NCBI GenBank assembly: GCA_022653075.1 | Contig: JALCSB010000004.1 | Coordinates: 1-64,000 of the forward strand | From: Intestinimonas sp. | GTDB taxonomy: Bacteria > Bacillota > Clostridia > Oscillospirales > Oscillospiraceae | DNA: 64,000 nt | Direction: 5' to 3' | Shown here: one piece after another, positions 52,084-60,280 of the stretch | How the letters are laid out: every line of letters begins with the position of its first letter | Position numbering within the stretch: the first letter of the stretch is position 1 | Made by a program: the position numbers and the translations under genes | Notes under the pieces: generated by a model | The model's input: only the letters and a program-made list of their open reading frames with translations | What the model was told of the DNA's origin: nothing | Databases searched by the model: none

Positions 52084-53120
52084 TTCTCCCACACCTCCTT
52101 GCCCATGTTCTCCGTGAAGGCGGCGAGAAGTCTGGCCACCTGCTCCATATCAAACAGGCTCAGTGTCTCAATAGGGGTGTGCATATATTTGAGCGGAAGA
52201 GAGACCACAGAAGTGGCAATTCCCTCCCGGCTGATCTGCATATGCCAGCCGTTGGTACCGGTATGTCCCTCCATCACCTCAAGCTGATACGGAATATTTT
52301 CCGCCTTGCTTTTTTCCACCATACGCTCTGTCATCCAACGGGTCATATTGGGGCCCACCCCCACAGCGGGGCCGCCTCCCAGCTTACATGCCCGGTTGGC
52401 GGGGCCTCCGTCCGGTGTTTCGGCATGGGTCACATCCACCGCTACACATGCGTCAGGATGCACCGCAAACGTACCCGCCATGGCGCCGGCGCTGCTGACT
52501 TCCTCCCGCGTGCTGCCCATAAGATAGAGATCCACATCCAATTTCCGGTTTTTCAGGATCTCGGCCGCTCGCAGGAGCGTCACAAAGCAAGAACGGTCGT
52601 CCAGGGATTTGCCGCACATTTGCCCCTCGCCCAGCGGCATGCAGCCGCCCCGGAACACCATGGGCGTGCCGATGGGAACGGCCTTCTCCACCTGCTCCTG
52701 TGTCATGCCCACATCTACTCTCAGCTCAGGAATGGGAATCGATTTGTCCATATCCTTCTTTTTCAGAACATGAGGCGGCATACAGGCCACCACGCCCAGC
52801 ATGGGCGGCTGGGTCATAACCGTCAGTTCCCGGTCCGGAAGCATACGCGGGTCCACGCCGCCAATAGTGCGAAAGCGTAAAAATCCATCCTCCACACCGG
52901 TGACGATCAGGCCAATTTCATCCAGATGGGCGTCCAGCAGCAGTTTGCGTGCGTCAGGCTTTCCGCAGGTGCGGACCCCGATGACGTTGCCAAACCGGTC
53001 GATCCATGCCTCATCCATCAGAGGACGCATCAGGCTGACTGCCCTGGCCGCCACCTGCTGCTCGAAACCAGATGGACCGGTCATTGTGCAAAGAGCGTCC
53101 AAAGTCTCTCTTATGTTCAA
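52077..53120 (-). CDS. M42-family metalloaminopeptidase (paralogue A)
   Basis: A 347-residue M42 peptidase, first of the tandem trio. Motifs: LLLDAHLDEIGLIVTG, SLDDRSCFVTLLRAAE, LYLMGSTREEVSSAGAMAGT and LKYMHTPIETLS. The catalytic block is Arg-Glu-Glu-Val-Ser-Ser-Ala-Gly rather than the Q-E-E-V-G-x-R-G of its neighbours, so its pocket probably differs. TTG start after GAAGGAAG. Three adjacent copies suggest a peptide-utilisation role in an amino-acid-fermenting gut anaerobe, which is inference. Confidence 0.9.
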   Translation of the reverse strand: MNIRETLDALCTMTGPSGFEQQVAARAVSLMRPLMDEAWIDRFGNVIGVRTCGKPDARKLLLDAHLDEIGLIVTGVEDGFLRFRTIGGVDPRMLPDRELTVMTQPPMLGVVACMPPHVLKKKDMDKSIPIPELRVDVGMTQEQVEKAVPIGTPMVFRGGCMPLGEGQMCGKSLDDRSCFVTLLRAAEILKNRKLDVDLYLMGSTREEVSSAGAMAGTFAVHPDACVAVDVTHAETPDGGPANRACKLGGGPAVGVGPNMTRWMTERMVEKSKAENIPYQLEVMEGHTGTNGWHMQISREGIATSVVSLPLKYMHTPIETLSLFDMEQVARLLAAFTENMGKEVWEKC

Positions 53121-53138
53121 ATGACTTCCTTCTTTCTG

Positions 53139-54521
53139 TCAGAGTTCATAGATAATTTTCTTAAACGCCTCGCCGCGCTGCGCGAAGTTTTTAAAGCGGT
53201 CGAAAGACGCGCAGGCGGGCGACAGGATCACTACATCACCCGGCTCAGCGGTATGGTGCGCCGCCATAACCGCTTCCGTAAAGTCCTCAAATTCCAGAAT
53301 GGGTGGCTGCCCCTGGTAGTCCGGGCAGCCTTCTACCGCAGCGCGGATCTTGGCCGCCGTGGCACCGGTCAGAATCAGTTCCTTCACATGCTGTACCACT
53401 TCCGGGCCCAAGACTTCAAACGGAATGTGCTTATCATAACCACCGGCGATCAGAATAACCTTTTCCCGGAACGACCGAAGCCCCGCAATCGTCCGGGACG
53501 GGCTGGAGGCAATGGAATCGTTATAATACCGTACACCGTTCAGGGTACGGACCAGCTCAATGCGGTGCTCTACTCCCGTGAACGAGGCGGCAAAGTCACG
53601 CACCACCTCATCGGATACCAAGCCATCCACGGCCGCGATGGCCGCCATGAAGTTTTCCACATTATGATCGCCCGGAAGCAGGATGCCCCTCAGGGGAAGG
53701 ACCTGCCGCCTGCCTTTCTCATTGGCACACCAGATGGCACCGTCCTTCCCATAAATACCGCGTTGGAGCTCCCTCCGGCGGCTGAATCGGACGGCACGGT
53801 CCCCCACAGAATCGGCAAAACCACGGGTGATGTCGTTATCTTCGTTAAAAACGGCCCGTCCGGATACGGACTGGTGAGAAAATATATTTTTCTTTGCAGC
53901 CACATACTCCTCCATGGATTTGTGGATGTCCAGATGGTTCGGGGCAAGATTGGTAACCACGGCGATCTCCGGGCTGCGCTCCATGGTCATAAGCTGGAAC
54001 GAGGACAGTTCGAGCACCGCCCAGTCATCTGGCTCCATCCCATCCACATTGGCCAGCAGCGGTTTTCCGATGTTTCCACCCACATAGGTGGAGTAGCCCG
54101 CTTTTTTCAGCAGGGATGCAATGATCGTGGTCGTGGTCGTCTTGCCGTCGCTTCCCGTTACGCCGATGGTATGGCAGGGACAAACTTCAAAGAACACCTC
54201 CATTTCCGAGGTGATAACACTTCCCTTTTCTTTGGCCGCCAAAAGCTCCGGTACATCCGGACGCATACCGGGCGTGCGGAAAATGACATCGTGATCCAGT
54301 TTTTTCAAATAGTCCGGCCCCAGCCGCAGCTCCGCGCCCAGGCTCTCCAATTCTTCCGCGTCGCCGCCGAAGTCCTCTCGTTTATTTTTGTCACACGCGG
54401 TAACAGAAATTCCCGCCCGCAACAGCATTTTAATCAGCGGCTTATTGGAAACACCAATTCCGATGACCGCCACTCGTTTTCCCCTGAGACCGGCCAGATA
54501 ATCCTGGATACTGAGATCCAT
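53139..54521 (-). CDS. murD: UDP-N-acetylmuramoyl-L-alanine:D-glutamate ligase MurD
   Basis: Adds D-glutamate to UDP-MurNAc-L-Ala in peptidoglycan synthesis. The 460-residue length is standard. The N-terminal Rossmann region (KRVAVIGIGVSNKPLIKMLL) is followed by the ATP loop HTIGVTGSDGKTTTTTII, the substrate-binding LELSSFQL and NHLDIHKSMEEYVAAK with the carbamylated-Lys region, and YYNDSIASSPSRTIAGL in the C-terminal domain. It sits alone rather than in a mur/fts cluster, unusual for this gene. Start behind a G-rich site 7 bases upstream. Confidence 0.96.
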   Translation of the reverse strand: MDLSIQDYLAGLRGKRVAVIGIGVSNKPLIKMLLRAGISVTACDKNKREDFGGDAEELESLGAELRLGPDYLKKLDHDVIFRTPGMRPDVPELLAAKEKGSVITSEMEVFFEVCPCHTIGVTGSDGKTTTTTIIASLLKKAGYSTYVGGNIGKPLLANVDGMEPDDWAVLELSSFQLMTMERSPEIAVVTNLAPNHLDIHKSMEEYVAAKKNIFSHQSVSGRAVFNEDNDITRGFADSVGDRAVRFSRRRELQRGIYGKDGAIWCANEKGRRQVLPLRGILLPGDHNVENFMAAIAAVDGLVSDEVVRDFAASFTGVEHRIELVRTLNGVRYYNDSIASSPSRTIAGLRSFREKVILIAGGYDKHIPFEVLGPEVVQHVKELILTGATAAKIRAAVEGCPDYQGQPPILEFEDFTEAVMAAHHTAEPGDVVILSPACASFDRFKNFAQRGEAFKKIIYEL

Positions 54522-54604
54522 GACCGTCCCCCCTTTTTGTTCAAGAATTCAGCAGTTCATATTATACCTGACCACAAATAAAAGTGCAATCCAATTATGC
54601 CCAT

Positions 54605-54633
54605 TTGACAACTGGCTTCAAATCGGTTAAAAT
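54605..54633 (+). promoter_or_regulatory. Promoter of rnpB
   Basis: TTGACA, 17-base spacer, TAAAAT, with transcription predicted to begin near 54640, exactly where the RNase P RNA begins. Confidence 0.88.
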
Positions 54634-54640
54634 ACCATCT

Positions 54641-54988
54641 GCAAGCAGGCTGGACAGCCGCATGGACAGACCGAAAGGTCGTTCATAAGGAAAGTCCGGG
54701 CTCCATAGGGCAAGAATAACGGGTAACGCCCGCCGAAGGCGACTTCAGGAAAAGTGCAACAGAGAGATACCGCCGCGCGTTGGCGCGGTAAGGATGGAAA
54801 GGCGGAGGTAAGAGCCCGCCCGATGACGGGAGACCGCTCATCGCTGTAAACTCTATTCGGAGCAACACCGTGGGAGGACACATGGCCGGCCCGGCCGTCC
54901 TCGGGAGGTGGCTGGAACGCACCGGCAACGGTACGTCTAGATAGATGGCTGTCTTAAATGACAGAACCCGGCTTACAGGCTTACTTGC
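54641..54988 (+). ncRNA. rnpB: RNase P RNA
   Basis: The catalytic RNA that trims 5' leaders from tRNA precursors. Conserved blocks are readable in order: AGGAAAGTCCGGGCTCCATA (CR-I region), GGTAACGCCCG, a central GTGCAACAGAGAGATACC, GGTAAGGATGGAAAGGCGG, CATCGCTGTAAACTC, and near the 3' end TAGATAGATGGCTGTC and GACAGAACCCGGCTTACAGG. The P1 helix pairs GCAAG at the 5' end with CTTGC at 54984-54988. Length about 348 bases. The ACAGAGA and GGAAAG blocks fit a common bacterial type; the A/B subtype was not worked out. Confidence 0.96.
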
Positions 54989-55000
54989 GCCAGTACACCC

Positions 55001-55030
55001 ACGGGTGCCGTATGTACGGCACCCGTTTTG
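55001..55030 (+). terminator. Terminator of rnpB
   Basis: ACGGGTGCCGTA and TACGGCACCCGT pair perfectly around a two-base TG gap (or four-base loop), followed by TTTT. Confidence 0.9.
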
Positions 55031-55035
55031 GTACA

Positions 55036-55070
55036 GAAAAAGCCCGCCCCGTGATGGGGCGGGCTTTTTC
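55036..55070. terminator. Terminator of yebC
   Basis: GAAAAAGCCCGCCCC and GGGGCGGGCTTTTTC form a 15-bp perfect stem seven bases from the yebC stop. It works in both directions and backs up the rnpB terminator. Confidence 0.92.
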
Positions 55071-55077
55071 ATGCGGC

Positions 55078-55809
55078 TTATTCTACCTGGTCCCAATTAT
55101 GGTATACGTTCTGGACATCATCATTATCCTCGAGCAGCTCAATCAGCTTCTCCATATTTTTGATATCCTCCGGATTTTCCAGCTTTACGTAATTCTGAGG
55201 CACCATATCCACGCTGGCGGAAGCAAACGTATAACCCTTTTCCTCCAGTTTGGCCAACACATCGCTGAACACTTCGGGGGATGTGGTAATCTCAAAGCAG
55301 TCGTTATCGGACTGCATATCGTCTGCACCGGCATCCAGCGCATCCATCATCATGGTATCCTCGTCCAGATCCTCGTGTTCGATGACAATCACGCCCTTCT
55401 GGTCGAAGGACCAGGACACACAGCCGGTGGCGCCCAGATTTCCGCCATACTTATCAAAATAATGCCGTACCTCGGGAGCGGTACGGTTTCGGTTGTCCGT
55501 CAATGCCTCAACAATAACCGCCACACCGCAGGGGCCGTAACCTTCATAGACTACGCTTTCAAAACTGTCGGCATTGCCGGAGCCAAGTGCGCGGTCAATG
55601 GTACGCTTGATGTTGTCATTGGGCATATTTGCAGCCTTAGCTTTTGCGATTACAGCAGCGAGCCGGGAATTGTTGTTGGGATCCCCGCTGCCGCCGCTCT
55701 TAACGGCCACAATCATTTCACGGGCGATCTTGGTAAAAATCTGAGACCGTTTTGCATCCGCCGCACCCTTTGTCTTCTGGATATTGTGCCACTTGGAGTG
55801 TCCTGACAT
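55078..55809 (-). CDS. yebC: YebC/PmpR-family protein
   Basis: A 243-residue member of the conserved YebC family. It begins MSGHSKWHNIQKTKGAADAK and includes NMPNDNIKRTIDRALG and GYGPCGVAVIVEALTDNRNR, with an acidic C-terminal domain. Long called a transcriptional regulator; more recent work links some members to ribosome function at difficult proline-containing stretches, so the annotation is best left open. Single gene, flanked by rnpB on the other strand. Confidence 0.93.
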   Translation of the reverse strand: MSGHSKWHNIQKTKGAADAKRSQIFTKIAREMIVAVKSGGSGDPNNNSRLAAVIAKAKAANMPNDNIKRTIDRALGSGNADSFESVVYEGYGPCGVAVIVEALTDNRNRTAPEVRHYFDKYGGNLGATGCVSWSFDQKGVIVIEHEDLDEDTMMMDALDAGADDMQSDNDCFEITTSPEVFSDVLAKLEEKGYTFASASVDMVPQNYVKLENPEDIKNMEKLIELLEDNDDVQNVYHNWDQVE

Positions 55810-55895
55810 ACTATCGTTCCCTTCTCGAAAATTCGCGTTATTTAGTGTATCACACTACAGGCTCAAAGGCAAGCCCTCCAGGTGGTCAAACTGCG

Positions 55896-56696
55896 TTAAA
55901 GGCAGGAAAAAACTTCATGATGGCAGGCAGAACGCAGGATCTTCACCGCAGGAAACGCCGCGTGCAGGGTTTCTTCCAAAACCGGGCAGATCACATTTTC
56001 CGTGGAAAAATGCCCGGCGTCAATCAAGTTGAGGCCCATGGCTCTGGCGTCGAGGAAAGCATTGTATTTGACGTCGGCCGTTACAAAAGTATCGCCGCCC
56101 AGACGCAGCACGTCCCCCAGCATATCTCCGCAGGCGCCGCCTCCCACCGCCACCCGGCATACCGGACGTCCGGCATCCACAAAGCGCACACCGCTCGCAT
56201 TCAGCTTCTGTTTCACATAGGCCGCAAAGTTGGGAAGCGTACAGCCGCTGTCCACTGTCAATACGCCGATACGGCCGATTCCATAAGGTCTGCCCTGCTC
56301 ATCTATACCGTCCGTATGGAGTACCTGCGCGCTGGATAAGCCCAATGTATGCGCCAATGCGTCATTAACGCCGCCCACCGCTGCATCCAGATTGGTGTGC
56401 GCGCAGACAGCCGCGATTTTATGTTCAGTCAGCGCCAGCAGAATACGCCCTGTAGGATCCTGATCCGTCACCGACTTCGCCGGATGAAAGATAACCGGAT
56501 GGTGGGAGACGATCAGCTCCGCGCCGCACTGTACCGCTTCCTGAACGACTTCCTCTGTAATGTCCAGAGAGATTAGTACCACCGACACTTTTTGACCGCC
56601 CCGCCCCACCAAAAAGCCGGCATTATCAAAGGACATCTGGGTGGAAAATGGAGCCAGCTTATCCATTGTACGATAAAAATCCATTACATCTGCCAT
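55896..56696 (-). CDS. Nif3-like dinuclear metal-centre protein
   Basis: A 266-residue Nif3/YqfO/DUF34 family protein, here in the short form without the extra central domain. Metal ligands are in ELIVSHHPVIFHP and AVCAHTNLDAA, with the C-terminal INLIDAGHFSTEN giving the His and Glu. Proposed GTP cyclohydrolase-like or metal-related roles are not established. The ATG at 56696 overlaps the trmK end by 13 bp; pairing of these two genes is common in Firmicutes. Confidence 0.92.
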   Translation of the reverse strand: MADVMDFYRTMDKLAPFSTQMSFDNAGFLVGRGGQKVSVVLISLDITEEVVQEAVQCGAELIVSHHPVIFHPAKSVTDQDPTGRILLALTEHKIAAVCAHTNLDAAVGGVNDALAHTLGLSSAQVLHTDGIDEQGRPYGIGRIGVLTVDSGCTLPNFAAYVKQKLNASGVRFVDAGRPVCRVAVGGGACGDMLGDVLRLGGDTFVTADVKYNAFLDARAMGLNLIDAGHFSTENVICPVLEETLHAAFPAVKILRSACHHEVFSCL

Positions 56697-57397
56697 GTAT
56701 CCCACTCCTCTTTCATATGTTCCAACTCCCTCAGCAGCGTAGCCTGCTCTGCAAGGCGTGCCGCATCCTCTATCCTTGTCGAACGGCGCAAACCGTCTGC
56801 GGCATGCTTGACCCGGCCTATCATCAGCGCCAGATAATCACCGCGCAGCGGTTCTTCCATGCCGCGTTCCTGGCAGCCTGCCCACAGTTCGGCCCGTGAC
56901 AGCTCAGGCATGCGGCCTGGGCGTACCGTCAGGATCACATAAAGGTTTTCCTCTTCCTGTACCAGCCGCTCCCCGCAAATGCGAAAACAATGGCCGCTCA
57001 GCCATTCCCGCAGCTTCGGCGCGGAAGTCATGGGCTGCAGCAGAAGCAGAATATCCCGCTCCGCCACCCATGGCGCCGCCAATAAAATATCCGAAATTGT
57101 CTCGCCTCCCATACCTGCTATGGCGATTACGTCCGCCTCATCCGGCTGAATGGGCTGGAGGCCGTCTCCAAACCGGAAAGATATCCGCTCCGACACATTG
57201 TGCCGTCTGGCCGTCTCTCTGGCGCGGTCCAGCGGACCGCTGCGCAGGTCGGCGGCGATTGCACGGCTGATTACACCATGCTCCAGCAGCCACACCGGAA
57301 GTCTAGCATGGTCGGTCCCGATATCCGCAAAACGCGCGTTTTCCGGCACTTGCTGCGCAAGTGCTGTAAGTCTGGGAGATAATTCGATGGGGCGCAA
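56684..57397 (-). CDS. trmK: tRNA (adenine-22-N1) methyltransferase TrmK
   Basis: A 237-residue class I methyltransferase that methylates A22 of bacterial tRNAs. The SAM-binding motif is ARFADIGTDHARLPVWLLEHG, followed by IAADLRSGPLDRAR and VIAIAGMGGETISDIL, which is diagnostic for TrmK; LLLQPMTSAPKLREWL follows. A coiled C-terminal tail is present. TTG at 57397 lies six bases after GAGGTG. It overlaps the Nif3-like gene, as in many Firmicutes. Confidence 0.93.
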   Translation of the reverse strand: MRPIELSPRLTALAQQVPENARFADIGTDHARLPVWLLEHGVISRAIAADLRSGPLDRARETARRHNVSERISFRFGDGLQPIQPDEADVIAIAGMGGETISDILLAAPWVAERDILLLLQPMTSAPKLREWLSGHCFRICGERLVQEEENLYVILTVRPGRMPELSRAELWAGCQERGMEEPLRGDYLALMIGRVKHAADGLRRSTRIEDAARLAEQATLLRELEHMKEEWDTWQM

Positions 57398-57430
57398 TCC
57401 AAACACCTCGCAAATACAGAGAATTTCAGG

Positions 57431-57468
57431 AAAAGAGAGCGGCGCCCTCTGGCGCCGCTCTCTTTTTT
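57431..57468. terminator. Terminator after the DUF1858 gene
   Basis: AAAAGAGAGCGGCGCC and GGCGCCGCTCTCTTTT, 16-bp perfect stem with a CTCT loop. Confidence 0.92.
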
Positions 57469-57477
57469 AGCTGCCTG

Positions 57478-57684
57478 TTATTTTGAAGCGGTAACCATGG
57501 CGTTAACCTGTGAAAGGAGCGTATCCACTTCGACGCCATGAACCATGCAGGCCTGCTCCACCGTCTCACCGCGTGAAGAGGGACAGCCCAAGCAATGCAT
57601 GCCGATGGAAAGAAATACAGGCGCAGTCTCGGGTGCGATGTCCAGAATATCACCGATGATCGTGTCTTTTGTGATCTGAGCCAT
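57478..57684 (-). CDS. DUF1858 / hybrid-cluster-associated redox disulfide protein
   Basis: A 68-residue protein starting MAQITKDTIIGDILDIAPET and containing the C-L-G-C pair in SIGMHCLGCPSSRGETVEQA and a further Cys in QACMVHGV. This is the DUF1858 pattern, often named after its association with hybrid-cluster proteins. A redox-active disulfide is likely; partner unknown, and no hybrid-cluster protein is in the window. GGAGG precedes the ATG at 57684. Flanked by terminators, so probably expressed alone. Confidence 0.88.
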   Translation of the reverse strand: MAQITKDTIIGDILDIAPETAPVFLSIGMHCLGCPSSRGETVEQACMVHGVEVDTLLSQVNAMVTASK

Positions 57685-57752
57685 AAAAGTAACCTCCAAG
57701 AAAAATCAGAATATAACATATTATATCCGATTAACAGGAAAAAATCAATTAT

Positions 57753-57786
57753 AAAAAGGAACGTCCTTTATTAGGACGTTCCTTTT
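57753..57786. terminator. Terminator after the zinc-ribbon gene
   Basis: AAAAGGAACGTCCT and AGGACGTTCCTTTT pair perfectly around a five-base loop, 14 bases from the stop codon. Confidence 0.92.
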
Positions 57787-57799
57787 CTGTAATAGGCTC

Positions 57800-58087
57800 T
57801 TAGCCCTGCTGCTGCTGCTCTCTGATACGTGCAAAGCATTCGCTGCAATAAACAGGACGATCGGACTTGGGCTCGAAGGGAACCTTAGCCTCACCGCCAC
57901 AGGCAGCACAGGTAGCAGTAAAATACTGGCGTGGGCCGCGGGCAGCAGCCTTACGGGCATCACGGCAGGCCTTGCAGCGCTGGGGCTCATTCTGGAAGCC
58001 GCGCTCTGCATAAAATTCCTGCTCACCAGCGGTGAACACAAACTCCTTGCCGCATTCTTTACAAACCAGTGTCTTGTCTTCGTACAT
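57800..58087 (-). CDS. Small double zinc-ribbon protein
   Basis: A 95-residue protein with two probable zinc sites: LVCKECGKEF with RCKACRDARK, and CAACGGEAKV with YCSECFARIRE. The 'F-T-A-G-E-Q-E-F-Y-A-E-R-G-F' segment is typical of a Firmicutes zinc-ribbon family (PF13451-like) of unknown function. A strong terminator follows. Placed between the DUF1858 gene and sigH; no functional link is visible. Confidence 0.88.
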   Translation of the reverse strand: MYEDKTLVCKECGKEFVFTAGEQEFYAERGFQNEPQRCKACRDARKAAARGPRQYFTATCAACGGEAKVPFEPKSDRPVYCSECFARIREQQQQG

Positions 58088-58160
58088 AATTTTTCCCTCT
58101 CTTTGACTCGTTTGCCCAGGTCCGGAATAAACCGACAGTGCTGGGACGGTATATTTGCGT

Positions 58161-58796
58161 TCAGCGCATGCTGAAATCGCCGGAAGAAATGCACCGTGCT
58201 ACCTTGCGCCGAATGCGCTGCACGGCATTATCCACCGCTTTTGAGGACCGATTTACTTGAGATGCTATCTCAAGATAGGAGAATCCGCCAAGATATAGGC
58301 TCAAAATTTTAGCCTCAAAGCCGGATAATTGCCCCTTCAGGGTCCCTAAGCGCTCCTGATGTTCTTCCCGGTGGATAAAAAGGTCCTCCGGGCTTTGTTG
58401 TAAAAGAAGAAACGCGGTGGATGGAAAACTGTCGGTCGAACCATCAATCAGAGGGGTTTCGAGCGAAATATAATGATTTAATGGGCTATGCTTATCTCTG
58501 GCTGCCGCGCGAATCGCGGAAAGAATACGATTTTTAATACAGGTTTCGGCATAGGTTCGGAAACTTGTGGTTCTATGCGGATCAAATTCCCGAATTGCAC
58601 TGAGTAAGCCAACCATGCCTTCCTGAATGAGATCTTCACTGTCACCGCCTGCCAGAAAATAAGGCCGCGCACAAATGCGCACCAGTCGATGATACCGCAC
58701 GACAAGGATCTCTTCCGCAGCACGGTCGCCGGAAGCGGTCATAGAGCACAGCATCTCATCGGACTTAGAATTCCAGTCGATTATGGCTGTTCCCAT
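58161..58796 (-). CDS. sigH: Sporulation sigma factor SigH (Spo0H)
   Basis: A 211-residue sigma-70 family protein of SigH type. Region 2 reads YFLAGGDSEDLIQEGMVGLL and FRTYAETCIKNRILSAIRAA, then KHSPLNHYISLETP, the segment that distinguishes SigH. Region 4 has SLYLGGFSYLEIASQVNRSS, a helix-turn-helix for the -35 element. SigH controls early stationary-phase and sporulation genes, including spo0A in Bacillus. AAAGGAG precedes the ATG. A consensus sigma-A promoter ends about 18 bp upstream, giving a very short leader. Confidence 0.9.
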   Translation of the reverse strand: MGTAIIDWNSKSDEMLCSMTASGDRAAEEILVVRYHRLVRICARPYFLAGGDSEDLIQEGMVGLLSAIREFDPHRTTSFRTYAETCIKNRILSAIRAAARDKHSPLNHYISLETPLIDGSTDSFPSTAFLLLQQSPEDLFIHREEHQERLGTLKGQLSGFEAKILSLYLGGFSYLEIASQVNRSSKAVDNAVQRIRRKVARCISSGDFSMR

Positions 58797-58813
58797 ACCT
58801 AAACTCCTTTATT

Positions 58814-58843
58814 ATTATAGTGCGTAACCCCTGAAATTGTCAA
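58814..58843 (-). promoter_or_regulatory. Sigma-A promoter of sigH
   Basis: On the minus strand TTGACA, 18 bases, TATAAT. Transcription should begin about 10 bases before the start codon, leaving little more than the ribosome site as leader. Confidence 0.8.
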
Positions 58844-58880
58844 GTATTTATGCAAAATATTTTAGAAGTTCCCCTATTTT

Positions 58881-60239
58881 TTATAGTGTTTTGATCATTT
58901 CTACCAAATCATCCGCACATTTTTGTGCGCAGCTTCCAGTTTTCGACTCAACCATAACGCGAATCAGCGATTCTGTTCCTGATGGGCGCACCAAGACTCT
59001 GCCCTCTCCGCCCAAGATCGCCTCTTCCCGGCGGATGGCTTCTTTCAATGCCTCTGACTCCATAATCACCCGTTTCTGCACCTTGTCAGCAACCGGCACG
59101 TTAATCAGGACCTGCGGATACCGGCAGCAATTTGCCGACAGTTCAGATGCTTTCTTTCCAGAGCGCTTCAGAATACGCAAAAATTGCAGCGCGGTAAGCT
59201 CCCCGTCTCCGGTCGTGGCATAGTCCAGGAAAATCATGTGGCCGGACTGTTCCCCGCCCAGAACAAATCCGTTGGCAACCATTTTTTCCAGCACGTTGCG
59301 GTCTCCCACGTCCGTGCAAACCAAGGAAATGCTTTGTTCTTTCGCAAAGAGACGCAAGCCCAGATTGGACATAACCGTGGCCACGATTGTATTACCCTTC
59401 AAACGATTTTCTTTCTTCAGAGCCAGCCCACAGACAGCCATGATCTGGTCTCCGTCCACAGGTGTCCCCTTCTCGTCCACAACCAAACAGCGATCGGCAT
59501 CGCCGTCAAATGCAATACCAAGATCATATCCGCCTGCCTTGACCATGGCGGAAAGTCCATCCAGATGGGTGGAACCGCAGGCGGCATTGATGTTTACACC
59601 GTCCGGGTCGGCATGGATTACGTCTGTGCTGAGTTTGGAAAAGCGGTCAAACACACGAGCCGCCGTGGACGAAGCCGCGCCGTTGGCGCAGTCCACCAGA
59701 ATTCGCAGGCCGGCAAGATCGGTGTCCGTTACCGTTGAGACCAGATGGTCTATGTAGTCCTCCGACGCCTTGGGGGCCACATAGTGGACCTTGCCTAGAT
59801 CACCATGCGTCTTGCGCGGAACCTTGTTTGTCCCTTCCAGGATAATGGTTTCGATCTTCTCCTCCAGTTCATCGGAGAGTTTAAATCCCTGCCCATTGAA
59901 GATTTTGATGCCATTATGTTCAAACGGATTGTGGGAGGCGGAAATCACGATGCCTGCATCCGCCTTCTCATCCACCGTAACCCATGCAACAGCCGGCGTG
60001 GGAATGGTCCCCAGGTCCAGTACGTCCGCTCCAGCGGAGCAAAGTCCCGCGATCAGGGCGCCTTTCAGCAGGTCGCAGGAAATACGAGTATCTTTTCCAA
60101 TGGTAAACAGCGGTTTTCCGTCTTTTTTCTCCTCCGCAAGCACCATTGCGGCCGCAAGTCCAACTTTATATGCCAGTTCAGCGTCCAGTCCGGCATTCAC
60201 AACACCGCGAATACCATCGGTCCCAAATAGTTTTCCCAT
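58881..60239 (-). CDS. glmM: Phosphoglucosamine mutase GlmM
   Basis: Converts glucosamine 6-phosphate to glucosamine 1-phosphate for UDP-GlcNAc and peptidoglycan. The 452-residue protein has MGKLFGTDGIRGVVN at its N-terminus, the phosphoserine loop GIVISASHNPFEHNG, the metal loop GIAFDGDADRCLVVD, the sugar loop LGGEQSGHM, and the phosphate loop VRPSGTESLIRVMVE. The ATG at 60239 lies after AAGGAG with 10-base spacing. It follows ruvB by 41 bp in the same direction. Confidence 0.97.
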   Translation of the reverse strand: MGKLFGTDGIRGVVNAGLDAELAYKVGLAAAMVLAEEKKDGKPLFTIGKDTRISCDLLKGALIAGLCSAGADVLDLGTIPTPAVAWVTVDEKADAGIVISASHNPFEHNGIKIFNGQGFKLSDELEEKIETIILEGTNKVPRKTHGDLGKVHYVAPKASEDYIDHLVSTVTDTDLAGLRILVDCANGAASSTAARVFDRFSKLSTDVIHADPDGVNINAACGSTHLDGLSAMVKAGGYDLGIAFDGDADRCLVVDEKGTPVDGDQIMAVCGLALKKENRLKGNTIVATVMSNLGLRLFAKEQSISLVCTDVGDRNVLEKMVANGFVLGGEQSGHMIFLDYATTGDGELTALQFLRILKRSGKKASELSANCCRYPQVLINVPVADKVQKRVIMESEALKEAIRREEAILGGEGRVLVRPSGTESLIRVMVESKTGSCAQKCADDLVEMIKTL

Positions 60240-60280
60240 TTTCCACAAGCTCCTTCAGACTATTTTGCAGGCCGGCGCAC

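Noticed and set aside
52926..54581. A 551-codon open frame antisense to murD and part of an M42 gene
   Set aside because: Spans two genes and the gap between them on the other strand, with no start signal or recognisable domain; MurD motifs on the minus strand are complete.
54627..55096. Minus-strand frames across the RNase P RNA
   Set aside because: They cover a region with all conserved rnpB blocks, its promoter and its terminator; no protein-like features.
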